DNA of 64,000 nucleotides, from the NCBI RefSeq assembly GCF_019399895.1, contig NC_091874.1:4590501-4654500 (forward strand), written 5' to 3'. The translations under genes were made by a program, and so were the position numbers. The notes beneath the pieces were generated by a model. It was not told where the DNA came from. It did not search any database and worked only from the letters and a program-made list of their open reading frames with translations. Origin of the DNA: Cardiocondyla obscurior. Its lineage: Eukaryota > Arthropoda > Insecta > Hymenoptera > Formicidae. Positions 26,501-38,870 of this stretch are shown here, piece by piece (positions within the stretch are counted from its first letter, which is position 1; each line of letters starts with the position of its first letter).

Positions 26501-26930
26501 AATCATTTATCACGGGGGCGAAAAAAAAAAAAAGAAGCGATCGCGCATTTATAATTACAAGCGAGACGAAGCTGCGGAATCGTGCCAGACATTTTTATGT
26601 ACCAGCCATTAATAAAGCCATTACGCGTATTGTGCCGCGATATCTCTCAGAGCGCCGTATAACAAATGTCTCTTAATCATTCATTCATGTTCTCGTATTT
26701 CGTTACGCAACGGGATGTCGTGCGTGACTATACTTAGATTCGTGCCGACGTAGCGTGAACATTGCCGAGGAGTCATCACGGCGGTTCTCCGACCGGCTTA
26801 ACGAGCGAATACACGACATGGCGGAAACGACCCGCATCCTTGTCGCAGCCACGGAAATCTTGACAGATCCTTTTACGGGTCTGTATATCACGTATCCCAG
26901 TGGGGGCGTGCATCCACGGAAACAGCGGTG

Positions 26931-26946
26931 GCAGCAGCAGCAGCAG
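26931..26946. repeat. CAG trinucleotide repeat
   Basis: Five CAG units, then CAGTAGCAG. On the minus strand it gives the Leu run inside the spurious 181-codon frame at 26776-27321. Confidence 0.8.
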
Positions 26947-27095
26947 TAGCAGGCTGCTGAGACCCGGTCTGTCGCGCGTGCCATAAAATACGGCGTCGAT
27001 CGTACGTGTTACCGCACACGGCGCTACGTGACTGGGTCCGCACATCGATTTCGCCTGCAGGGGAATCGATGTAACGATCCCGCCACGTCTAACGA

Positions 27096-27115
27096 TCTCT
27101 CTCTCTCTCTCTCTC
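27096..27115. repeat. TC microsatellite
   Basis: Ten uninterrupted TC units. Read on the minus strand it gives the Arg-Glu repeat of the spurious frame at 26776-27321. Confidence 0.85.
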
Positions 27116-27412
27116 AACGCGCGGAAGTAGAACGAGATGCCGCGGAGGTAGAACGCAGCCCCAAAATCCCGCAAACGGCTCAATAATTTCGCGGACAGCG
27201 CTGAACTGTCGTGATACCGTCGTTGTTTCATCACCGTGATGCACTCGGCCGAGTACCGCATGATGCATGGCGACATTTCTAAGAAGGACGCATCTGGAGG
27301 ACGCATGTGGCGTGTATCCAAAACGCGATAATCACGGAGGCGTAATCCAATCGCGCGGGGATCTCCGAGCCAAATCCCTCGGTTGCACCGCTAATAATTG
27401 CGGGTCTTTGTT

Positions 27413-27485
27413 GCGCGCAAATCGATACCGCTGATAGAAATACTGACGGTATCTATCGCCGTTACTGACAGTATCGATCGCGCGC
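27413..27485. repeat. Nested inverted repeat (two-level stem-loop)
   Basis: The outer arms GCGCGCAAATCGATAC (27413-27428) and GTATCGATCGCGCGC (27471-27485) pair with one bulge. Inside, GATAGAAATAC pairs with GTATCTATC around TGACG, with a two-base bulge. The right side also holds two near-copies of ACTGACRGTATC about 25 bases apart, so part of the symmetry comes from a short duplication. Confidence 0.6.
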
Positions 27486-30400
27486 AGATGAGACGTGCCT
27501 TGTCATTAAAGTGAAATGATGTGCTCTCCTCAAAATAGACGTGGCGCAACTGGGTCAAGACTCGATTTTCCAGTTATGCAACAAGGCGAACTCTTAGATG
27601 TTTAATGATCGTGTCGGAAGATGATCGAGACAAGTCTGAGCGTTTACAACGTAATTAATAATAATACCGGCTGCTTCGATATAATGTATATTTCACGTGC
27701 AGTGTACTTTATTTTTTTTTTTTTTTTTTTTTTTTAATTAACGACAAAATGTCATTACGTAACAGCGCATAGAGATGTCTAATAGAATTTAATGATATCA
27801 AATGTTTCGTAATAACGACTGAAGAATTTATTGGTTATTGGCATTGAGGATTTATGACGAGCGGAAAAGATTTTCTGTCGCTCACATGACGCGCCTCTTA
27901 TGGAACACATAAAAATTGGGCTGTATTGTAACGATGATGTATCGATATATCTGTATCAAGCCGGAAGACGCCGACGGCGACGTTTTCGCAGAAAGAACTC
28001 CACGCTGGGGGGTTATCATATCCCTCACTTTTCTTCGCGACGTCTATATACGCTTCGTATATTATATGATAGAAATTGCTATCTATCTCCGTTCGCGTAC
28101 CGTTTTACGATCGAAACTATCTTGCTCTCAGCTACTGCTGCCGCGCTAACCGCGGTTCTCGTCATCTCCCTTCAACGGTGAATGCAGCTGCAACCCAAAG
28201 ATTTTTATGTCCATCGATATCGCGGACAATCACAAGAACCGCGAGACCGCTTTGCGAAATCTCGCTGACCAGCGGACATTTCTAAAACGGCTCCTTCTCC
28301 GTCGCATCGCCGGCAAGAGGTTCGGAAGATAAAATCGGGGCAATCGTAAGAGTTGCGAGACATCTCGAAATATATCTCGCCTGTAAAAAGTTTTCGTCTA
28401 AAAGGGACTGAAGATCGCCTTAACCGTTTTCATGTTTTTAAGCAAAAAGCAAGGAAATTGTCGCGAGTGTGAACCGCGAGACATCAGACGGCTTTCGTCG
28501 CGCTCTCGTCGCTAAATTTGCGGCAATTAAAATTGGTTTTATAACGCTTGCCGCTGGTACTTGCTGCTGGAACGTAAATTTGATATTTATTTATGTTATT
28601 TACGTAACGCGCGCGCAACGCGAAATGAGTTTGTCGGTATAAACGTTAAGAGTCACGATCGCAGACACCGCAGACACTTCATCAGCCGTTCACCTCGGTC
28701 CTCCTTCCCTGTCATTTACTTACGCCTTTGAAATACTTCATTAAGTACTTCGGCGCCGCAGTAATTACCTGACCATACTGACTAACGTTCAACTTTCCCA
28801 TTCCTTCTCACTTCTATCTCACCTACCTCAACCCTTTCTCCCCGACCCTTTACCTCCTTCGCGCGCACCGCGACCTACTTTCCCGGAAACATTAGAATTA
28901 GCCGTGAAATTAGCATATTCAGAAGTTTCGCAGTTTAACGGATGAGTCCCACAACGCCGCCAAGTCGAGCAACCTATTATCAAGCCGAGCGAACGTCTTA
29001 AAGCAGCTCGTACACACAATGTAGCCACGTCGTCGTCTCGTCTGAGCAAAAATCCCGGCGAGCTCCGGTGTTGATTGGACGAGCCAAGTTCGCGTAAAGT
29101 TTGCAAGCGCGAAATGAAAGTACCCGTTACACTTGAACGCTAATGCCAAGAAGATTATCGAGCTCGTAATCGGATGGGACCAGACGCAGTAGTAGAACTC
29201 GAGATTAAGCAGACGTCTCCACGCGGGCGATCACACCGCGAGCCGGTTGTCCAAAAACGATAGTCGCGCGATGTTTCTATTCTAATTTCCATTTTCTTTT
29301 TCGCGAATTAAACTTTCACCCTCCCCCTTCTATCCTCTTCTCCCCCCTCTTCTCAAGATAATTACGTTAAATTTTACGTCGGCTACGGCGAACTTTTATT
29401 CCCGAAAGTTTCGAGGGTCGCGAAATTTAATATCTTGTTAAGAGTACAAATTCGAAACTAAGTTATAATTATAATTCGCCAAGATTGTATCGAGAACGCA
29501 ATAATCGCGTGATAATTTAAATCGTCAAGCTTGTTGCTGTATGTTATATACGTCGCAGCAAAGAATGCCGTAACTAATAAATAATGCAGGGAAAAGAAAA
29601 AAATAAACGCGACGTGAGATTTTATTCCGCGTATAATTACGGGATGAACACCTACGAACGGGATTCATTTTCTTGAGGCCACTGATCTGAGGCTCTTTTG
29701 GCGTCAGCTGGACCGACTGACAATGAAAGACCGATCGTCAAAATTGCAATCCACCCTCGGCGCTATGATCGAGCGGCGGGAATCGCTGCTTCTTCGCCAA
29801 GTACAATTAGCGGTAACTGTCGACGAGTCAAACTTGTAATTAAACTTCTTCTTTAATCGTCCTGTGTGATTGGGGCTGTCAGTCGAAAGCAGATTTTGCC
29901 ACTCATGAGAACTCCGCGCTCCCGCTGCGATGGGAATTAATGTACGCCCGTTCAACTTCGAATTCGGCATCTCATTTTGGAAGATACTAACATCTCGAAA
30001 TGAAAACTCCACGAATAGAGCAATCAAAGGTAATGAACTGCGATAATGAAGACGTTGAGAGGACATATTTGATACTTAATAAATTTAATCGCAATCAAAA
30101 AATACTCTTGTGACAGAGAGAGCCGATCGAAATCAATTTACACGAAGCGAACTAATTGCAAGATGAAATATATTTATCGACAGAATTGAAATTTCACCTA
30201 AGTCAATGGATTCGATAGAAAGGATCTTAATACAATGAAAACTATGCGAAGGTATTAAACTGCGACCAAATGAAAGTTAAAATCTTTTCGTCGCTACAAT
30301 CGGAAAACTTTAAGCCCAATTTCAATAGATATTAATTAAGAATATTATTCGTGAATGAGTTTCACGAAGTATCATCGAAATTTTCAATGAGAAACGTTAT

Positions 30401-32280
30401 ACAGACACGGGATCTTAAAAATTTAATGGTTTCAATTATTTTACGTGATTTTGTAATACGCATTGCGTTAGTAAAATTAATAAAATAATCAATCACGAAT
30501 TTTCCTTCAATTTATTATCCTAGTTGTAATAATTTCTCTAATTGCGTACTTCATAAAGCTCGATCGGACATACGGACATCGGGCGTCAATCAAGCGGTGC
30601 ATATCGGCGGATTTTTATTTATCTTCATTCGCGTTGCTTGAGTTCCGATAGATTTTCCCGTAACGATACCCCGGAGCAATCGTTCGCGATCATTTATAAT
30701 TGAAAAGCGGTGGCGCGCACTTCTCTATTGTTGTAAAAGAGTGCGCGGAAGTGATCGGATTAACTTTTATTTTTACTTCACTGGTATCTCGATTCTCGAT
30801 GACAGCACTCTGCCGCCGCTTCAAATCGTCGCTTGTGTTTTTTTCGAAAAAATCCCGAGATTACATGGAAATTCGTGTCACTCTTGTTATGCCGCAGAGA
30901 TTTTCGCGCGCGTCCCAACCTCGCCGTGAACTATGAGGGTCTAAATTTTTTCCGACTTCGCCGTCTGTATTGCGATTTTATCCGCGTGTACACGCGTTTC
31001 CCGGGGCCACCCGAAACTCGTCGCTGCATTTTTCTTCATCCCCCCGCCGATTTTGCATGCCTCTATTACGCTTCGCGTTTGCCGGCGCGCTTTTACACGT
31101 CTATCGAAATGCTGAATGTACGTACTGATTACGGTAGCGATTCTGCGCCAGCTTTTGAGAAACATTTACCAAGAACAGGCCAAGTGGAGTCAATAGGTTC
31201 AGGCGTGAAGGAGCAATTGACGATATTGGATCAAGTAGTGAATTAGTTTGTCGAGTTTGTGCGCGGTACATAATTGAGTCTAACTTCGCGGTGAAGTCTG
31301 TCAGGAGGCCGAAACTCTGCCTAATGGCGGTATAGACGTCGCATAGCCTTCATGGTGAGTAATGGCTAAATCTATTGCGCCTACATGTGGCCTGACAGTC
31401 GCGGAGTTGATTGAATGTTATTAAACTTTGGACTCTAAGAAGTATGAACTGTTACACAGAACATATCGGTAATGTGCAAACGTAGATATCTGAATTTAAG
31501 CAGCCGTGAAATATAGAATTAAACGTTCAAGAAATTTATCAACGTGCAATGATAATTGACCGATAAACCGGAGGACTTACATTAATTCGTTCCACGTATT
31601 TTTTAAACAGAATATTTTTCTAATGCGATAATACATAAAAATAAAAATTAAAAAAAAAATTAAACAAATTTAAGAAAAAAAACTACTAAGTTCTGTTAAT
31701 TAAAAAAAAAAAAAAAAGAAGTAAAATAGCTATAATAATTTCAGCTTTGGCGATGACTACCTTAATTAATTTCTAACTCAGTGTATTGTTAACTACGACT
31801 GCTATATTAATTTCCCACGTTGCATCCTCTCGGTATCCGCGCGGAAAAGCAGTTCGCCGCTCCTTTGAAGATAAATTTTCAACCGCACGAAGGGAAAACG
31901 CGTCACGGTGTAAAACGATGGCGGTTCAAACGGCGTTATCCTTTCAAAAACTACGACGTCCTCGTTACCTTCCCATCAATCCGATCGTAAAATGAGATCC
32001 GCTTCGACACCATTTTTCCGGAGAACGTTGTCGTTCGACTGCCCATTGTGCCAGGAACTCTGCGGGCACGATCGGGGATCTCCCAAACGTCATCTCGAAT
32101 CCCGAAACGCGCGACAGCCCTACGGGCGCAGTGCCCGGGACCCGAGTTTTCTCACGTACGTGACGACATTCTGGGACATTTCGTGGTAATTTCATTGGCC
32201 CGAAGTACGAGGCTAGGGTCGGGTCGCCCTTGTCGTCGGGAGCGCATCGTCTCCTTTAATATTTCCTGCTTTTTCTGCAG
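27486..32280. other. Non-coding stretch, no gene recognised
   Basis: It contains a 24-base T-run (27712-27735) and open frames no longer than 137 codons (30833-31246, +), with no recognisable domain. The strong donor-like GTGAGT at 31351 lacks an open exon upstream. Confidence 0.5.
27712..27735. repeat. 24-base T homopolymer
   Basis: Uninterrupted T run between CTTTA and AATTAACG. It could be the tail of an old retroposed sequence on the minus strand, but no body is recognisable beside it. Confidence 0.85.
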
Positions 32281-33921
32281 ACAGTTATTCCGCGGACTCG
32301 GCCCCTCGTCTGTTTTACTGGCTACACAACTCATTACGTCGTGAGGACGCACAGTCTGGCGCATAATACGGCTCTTTTGACTCAACAACCCTTTCGCGAA
32401 TTTACGGAAAATTCGACAAAGCAGACGAAATAAGTATACTCGCGTGGAATGGCAATTACCAAAATTAAACCTAACTGATTCATAAAAGATACAAGCTATC
32501 TAATAAAATAAATTTATAAAACGTTTACATTGAATTTTATACGTTTCGGGAGCGCGAAATATTGATTAGGAATCAGTGGTCTAGTAGACCTGTCCGCCTT
32601 CATTGCTTTTGCAAGCTCTAGTCGCGACGGCTCCCACGAAATTCAAAAGTCGATACATCGAAGAAGTAACAAGCGGCTCCCTCGCGATACAGACCGGTGT
32701 CTCTAAGGACGTCTTCCTACAGGCGCACACACATACTCTCCCTTTCCTCTTCTACTTCCCAATTTCTGTGGTCTCGTGGCCCTCACCGGGGACATCAGCC
32801 GGCAATAAAAGTGCGACGTACTAACTTCTGTTCGTCTTGAAAGTGCGGTCGCACTGTCGGAGGATTTTATGGAGCCGCGAGGGTCAGCGGGATGGGTGAC
32901 GAGGGTTAGTACTTTCGTCGGAGGGCGATGCTCCTTTAAACACGACGGGAAATCTTGTTTCGCACAACGCTACGAAGATTTGCGGCTGCGAAGGGTGGCG
33001 AGACGGACGGGGCGGAGGGAGGGAGGACTCGTGTTCCGGAAAATTATGGTGACCGCGGGAAACGAACACGCGCGATTTATGTTGAACATTCGCGCGCAGC
33101 ATCGCCTCCGCTGATTACTCGAGAAAGAAAACGCGACAGAAAGACTCGGCGAATTGGAAGAGAAATTATAACGCGGATACACGCTTTCTAACGGGTTCCA
33201 CTGAGTACATCGTCGAATGCAAGAACGATGTTGCATTATGCCTCGCGCGAGTAGAATATATAGTCTCCTAAACAACACATCGCTCCAGAAAGCTATACCA
33301 TACATGGATAAAAAATTAAACCGTTGATTTAATTTCTGGACTATCCTAATTATAATTCCTAGCGACAATATTTAAAGAAATCCTTCTACTTTTATCGTCA
33401 CGTCCGGATTAACATATACGACATATTCTGCAAGTTGCATCGATACGTTAGTAAAACATTCAATTTGCCTGCCACTTCGAACTGAGTTTACGATCTGTGC
33501 GACAAGAAGCCGCGAAGAAACGGTGGAGAACGGTCTCGCGACGACTACGGGGAAAAAAGTCCATTGGTATTTGCTTTCACTTGCTGCAGAAATCTTGTTT
33601 ATCCGCGTGTCGCGTGATACACGCGCAGCCGGTGACTTGTTTTGTCGGATGTAACAATTTTCCTTGTTCAAACAAATGCGAAAGCCGCCCCATTCTGTCA
33701 TATCACTCGTCCATGACGTTTCAGTTATTAAATATACTCGGGAGTCTCGCGATCGACGTTTTTCGCGTCACATTGACATTCACCATTACAACGAGAGAAC
33801 GCAAATAAAAACGGAGAACAAGAATAAAAATTGCATTAGCTATTTATGGTAGTATTTATCATGTTCATAGCTCGCTACATGCATGCGTTGCATTCATTTG
33901 TAAGAAGAAGGTGAGATCGAT

Positions 33922-33969
<48 letters not shown>

Positions 33970-35503
33970 TATACACAATTTCCCTCCCAAAAGACATGCC
34001 GTAAAACAGTGTTTGCGTAACTGTCGTGCTATTGTAAAAATACAGTTTATAATAAAAGCATGTTAATAAAAATAATCTCCTATTTCTTTCACTTTTATGA
34101 ATTTCGTTAAATCGCTTTTATAATTAAATCTCGTGAAATGGCAGCTTTACGTGTCAACACATCTTGCGAGCTTGGTCTTGCGCGTGGAAATATTTTTGTA
34201 AGAACACACCGTCGTTCCGGCAAATGCGAAATTTCTAATTCAACGGGTAGTTAGAGCGCGGGAATGACAGTATCCATTGGGACTTTAAAGTAATTCAATC
34301 GTGGACAACCCACCTCGTAATGTTGTTTCTGCACGTTTCTTTGAACTGTCCGCTCGGAGGACTTTCAAAAACTAATTAGTAAACGGCGAGTCAAAATGAT
34401 CGTTTAACTTTGTAACAACGTGAAACCAGCGAATCTTATAATTAACTACCGCTACTTCTCGCTGCCGTTTCTCAAATAAAATTTGCTATGGCGGAGCATT
34501 TCATAGCTCAAACTTCAACTTTAAAATTGTTTAAAATTGCTTCGCTGTTGTATGAAGCATCCGTATTAAATTACATTACTGTTGCAAACGATTAAAAATA
34601 ATTGCAACGATTTTCTTACAAATTAAATGCGTATCCAGGCAAAGAAAAATTTTCACAGATAAGTATTATACGACACATGTACATTTTTAATTATAAAACC
34701 AAGTGGAAAAAAAAACTTTTACGTAAAAAAATAAAAACGGCAAATGCAATCGCAAAAGGAATTCAGCAATTGAAATAGTATGGATATCCCGAAATAGTCC
34801 ATCGAGGTTTAAATTAACAATGAAAATATATTTGCATGCTAATGGCGGTACGATTGCACTTGTCACATGATTTATGCGGCTTAATAACGGATATGTTATT
34901 ATTACGCGGGAGAATTTCAAATTTGCACTTGCCGGAATGAAATCATTTCCGCCTATAGAAATGTATAAACTTGATGATCGACATTAATTAGTAACATGAT
35001 AGTAGTAACACGATAATATGGAAATTCGTGGTCCACAAAATATTAATAAAATATTAATTCAAGTATTACAATTAACATCTAAATGCATTAAATTTTCTAA
35101 AGTTTCTTAACAGCTGTGTCTGCTTGTGAATTAAAAAAGAAAAAAAAAAACAAATAAAATAATTTAAAACATTAATCACGAAAGTATTATCTATTTGTTA
35201 ATTGTTTGCTTTACTGGTACAAATTGGAATGTATTAAATATCCGATTATATTTTATGACTCGATTGCACAATGAAACTCGTATGTAATTTAAATGAAAAA
35301 TTAACACTCCACTAGACACATTCAAAGCTTTAATAAATTACATTTTAAATAAGCAAAACATAAATTAATAATATATTGTTCAGTTAATACGAAATAAAAT
35401 CTGTCTAAATATAAGTTCGTTCAATTTAGCCTCTTATCAATTTGCCCGGTATAAAAATTGAAAAGCTCCGACGCATGTGTATACAGATCGAAAAGAACAT
35501 TTG
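32281..35503. other. Non-coding stretch with one exon-like frame
   Basis: An excellent acceptor-like tract ends at 32280 and is followed by 50 open codons (see findings). The rest shows short frames only, a GC-rich patch at about 32870-33120, and an A-run followed by AT repeats near 33.95 kb. Confidence 0.5.
33930..33973. repeat. Compound A24-(AT)n microsatellite
   Basis: Twenty-four A residues (33930-33953) run directly into about ten AT units. This resembles an ageing poly(A) tail, but no retroelement body was recognised upstream. Confidence 0.85.
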
Positions 35504-35560
35504 CATTTTTCAGCATTCCAACGTCGCGTCATCCCTACATTTTTCAGCATTCGAACGTCG
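35504..35560. repeat. Short direct repeat, 34-bp spacing
   Basis: The 23-base words at 35504-35526 and 35538-35560 share CATTTTTCAGCATTC and AACGTCG and differ at one base. They are two near-perfect copies in tandem with an 11-base spacer. Confidence 0.85.
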
Positions 35561-38179
35561 TATTACACTTATATGTATCTAGTCCCAAGATGGTGGTTGA
35601 ATTTTCTTACGACATTACTTACGATTAGAAGATCAAAATCCTATCGAAAAGATTCTTCGTTTTCTCATTCTTACTTTTGTCTGGTATGGGAAAATGCTAG
35701 AGCTCGCATGTAATATTTTTCGTTTTCTTTTTACCCACAATTTTTAGCTTTAAAAGAATTATTTAATAAAAAAACGGTTGCGTTAGTTTTAAATATAAGA
35801 TTAATATTTACTCATTTTTGTTGAAAAAAATGCTCTCATAATATATTAAAACATTTACTTTTCATTTATAAAGAAAAAAATCAATTCTTTCAATGCACGC
35901 TTTGAGACATTTTTTAATTTTTGAAAAATATTGCGTCCTGTGAAACGTATGTTTTCACATATTTTTTTTATCTCTGTTGGTTACTCATTAATATTTCGAT
36001 AATCACCGGACGGTTTATAAAATGAAAAAGTGGCAGATTTTGAAAGAGATTTTGCATATTTTATAACAAAATGCTTGTTGCGGATTCTTAATTATTCAAA
36101 TTGAACCAGCGTGGCATATAATGTTTCACCAAGCAAGTTTTTAATTTGATCGAAAAATAACATCTATCATTATTAATCATCTGTAAATTAATTAATGCAT
36201 GTGCAATTTTATGCACAAGGACTGTTTTTCCCGTAATTTCTCAAATTCCTTGACGTTAATGCTTTAGCATTATCCTTTAAATATGTATTATACGTTTTTA
36301 TATCGTCCACGTACGTACATATATGTACGAACGACCAGAAATGTCCCACATTAATTTATAATTTCAACATACTATAACACCCGTGTATTTTACTAAAATT
36401 TTTACAATGCAATTTTCATCACATAAAACGTTAAAAAAATACAAGATACCGAGGAAGAATCGCATTACGCGCTTTAAATCAGCAAGTATACATGCATATA
36501 ATAAATACGACGTTCGTAACGGAAAAAAATACTTAATGTCGTATGACCATCTATTTTTATGTGCCACAGCCATAATCTCGGAGCGGCGCATTAAAGATTT
36601 TTCTTTGCCATCGTAACGACCTCTATTAGATTTTCCCAGGGCGACTCCGTTGTCTTTATACTTGTCCCGATCTTTGTGCGATGCGTTATCACGACAATGC
36701 CCGCGCTTCGTGGCTGCACGAAATTACAGGAAAAAGAGATACGGAGCGAAACACTCATTTCGTTAAAAGGCTGCGTCCGCATCTTGAGCTTTTCTTGTTC
36801 TTAATGGGTCACTCGATCCGCCTAGTGGAACGGAGCTGCGAGGTAAGAACCGCCTCGCACAAACCGGCCTCTAACAAAGTGCTGTTCCCGTCTGGATCAC
36901 GGCGTGCATCCCCCGATTCGTGTCATCCGCGATGCATCCCCGTGTTTCCCGCGCTCCCCCGAATCTCGTGCTCGACACGTATCTGCGATGAGTGCTTTTC
37001 ACGAAAGCTGCTATGCACAAAGACTATATTTGTGTCAGCGCAATTAAGGCTACCACGAACTACGGGGATGTAGTATGAATAATACAATAATTAAAGCGGA
37101 TTTACGAATAAATTTCTGAAATTCTGTTTCCGGACGCTGCGCGAGAGAGTAGCCTTCCTCCGAAATGATCTTATTAAATAGATATTTATTCAAATTTTTC
37201 TTTTTTAAGTTAGAAATAAATTCCGTGTTGTAACATCGATCGCGTGCTTTCCTTTGCCCAGCGATTTTTTTTTCCCCTCCCGTTGACGTATAGATGGAAT
37301 GGTGGTACGAAAGTTTCTCAGCGCGTTAAGATCTCCAAACCTGGAATACAAAGCCGGCACTCGCGCGAGTAATTAAAAAACTTGCCGCGCGTCGAAACAA
37401 GAGAAAGTTTGGACGGCCGAATCACCTAAATCATCAGCGTTCCATGAAGGCGAACGTGAAGAATAAACCTTCCAGAAAAGCGGCATTATCTTTTATTTCA
37501 ACGGTATCCTATATCTAGTCCTTACCCATTTTTTTTCTGGTATCTCTCTCGCTATCTTTTTCACGGCGCGTGAAAAACGACCTGAAAGTCTTGGGGAATC
37601 GCATAGAGATGAATGGGTTAAGCCATCTTTCGAAGGGTAACTCCGGAACTTTCGTTCAATAAAGATTACTAAAGTTTTATTATTAACATCGTGCAATTCG
37701 GGTAACACAAAGGCGCCGTTTTATGGCTGTTGCATCGTTACGCGCATCTCTGAGGGAACAAAAGATGTTTTTCGCACACTCATTACGAAGTTGGAGATGA
37801 CTTCACAGATTTATGAACCCGGTTGCTTTTATACGACCCGAATGTCAACGTATTCCTTATGAATTTATTCGAATTCTTCTGCTACTTATATTCATTAAAA
37901 ATTATAAGAATTATTTACAACGCTGTTGTTAATGTTGACTGTAATTAGTATCGGTCAAAGCAGTTAAAAAAAAAAAAAAAACTATGAAGTTTCCTCGGAA
38001 ATATGACAACTCGCAGGAATGCATCTCATTAAACTCGTAGAGTGACAAATAACATTTTTACAACATACACGAGAGTTTTCGGATTCCTCTCTAACTGCGA
38101 AAGACGTAGAGGATTACGGTGAATAAAATCAGGCTAAGTGCTCCGATTACAAAGTCGATTTCTAGAGGGCTTCTCTCAA
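35561..38179. other. Non-coding stretch, no gene recognised
   Basis: AT-rich up to about 36600, then a GC-richer patch with a 130-codon frame (36681-37073, +). A consensus donor GTAAGA at 36842 follows GAGCTGCGAG within that patch, but no coding family is recognised. Confidence 0.5.
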
Positions 38180-38725
38180 ACTTCGGCAAAGAGGCTAAGC
38201 TAAGAGAGGAGGATCCAGGTCGCAGGATTGGCAGATCGATGGCGAGTCTGCGAGCGCCGTGTTTGCTTTTCGATCCACCCTCCCTTTCTAAGCTCCGCGA
38301 ATCGAAGAGGAGAGCTTTTCCTCTTCGCCGGCACGAAAGCGCGCAACGGCGCTCGAAAGGGTGTCGGGACTCCCGGAGAGTCACCAGAGATGAATAGCCC
38401 CGCGGATGGCTCTCGAGATTTTCCGTGGCGGTCAGGTGACAAGCGCCGCGTATGGGTATCCGATTAATCCCACCGATATATCCGCGGCCGCGTTTTCTCT
38501 CCGCGTTCTCGTACGACCGACGACGCGGACAAAGCTCGGCGACTCGCCGAGGTGCCGGCTCCGCGATTTGTCAGACCCGGATCGTTTCTCGCTCTCCCGG
38601 CGTGGTCGAGGAAAAGAAACGACGTACGACGGGGTTCGCGACGTCGCCCGTAACGGGGGTGGACGTCGTTTCGGGTTCCGCTTCGGGTTTCTCCCGGGAG
38701 AAAGATCGTAGAAAGAAACGAGCAC
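38180..38725. promoter_or_regulatory. GC/CpG-rich island, possible promoter or 5' exon region
   Basis: This is one of the longest GC-rich, CpG-dense blocks in the window, in contrast with AT-rich sequence after 38870. Several long overlapping frames run on both strands, which is what dense GC gives by lack of stops, so none is called coding. CpG-dense blocks in insects often mark promoters or first exons, but no core-promoter motif pair is clear. It lies 8.4 kb upstream of the dpr exon on the same strand, so an upstream dpr exon or promoter is conceivable, though unproven. Confidence 0.25.
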
Positions 38726-38870
38726 GCTTTGTTACGTGCAACGTAACATTTTGCAGATTTTCGTTGCCGTATTCTGCGCGCTTCTATTTGCCGGCGACTT
38801 GTAGACAGTCGTGTTTATTGGTCCCGGACAGACGGAAATTGTTATTGAAACACGCTGGATCTTTTTAGCG

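Larger units (their letters stand above)
18261..27412. other. Non-coding stretch with microsatellites and GC-rich patches
   Basis: GC-rich patches at about 18450-18720, 22330-22690 and 23820-24350 give overlapping open frames on both strands, which is a composition effect. No family was recognised. Microsatellites inside are listed separately, and the exon-like stretch at 23913-24002 is a finding. Confidence 0.5.

Noticed and set aside
26776..27321. 181-codon minus-strand frame.
   Set aside because: It is carried by a TC microsatellite (Arg-Glu run) and a CAG repeat (Leu run); no family resemblance.
31302..31351. Exon-like stretch between GTCTGTCAG and GTGAGT.
   Set aside because: All three frames contain stops, and the acceptor tract is poor in pyrimidines.
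27712..33973. Long A or T homopolymers (27712-27735, 33930-33953) as poly(A) tails of retroelements.
   Set aside because: No reverse transcriptase, SINE body or target-site duplication is recognisable next to them.
36681..36740. The frame contains HDNAR, a signature word of mariner transposases.
   Set aside because: The residues on both sides (ASWLHEITGK) do not match the conserved transposase context, and no inverted ends flank it.
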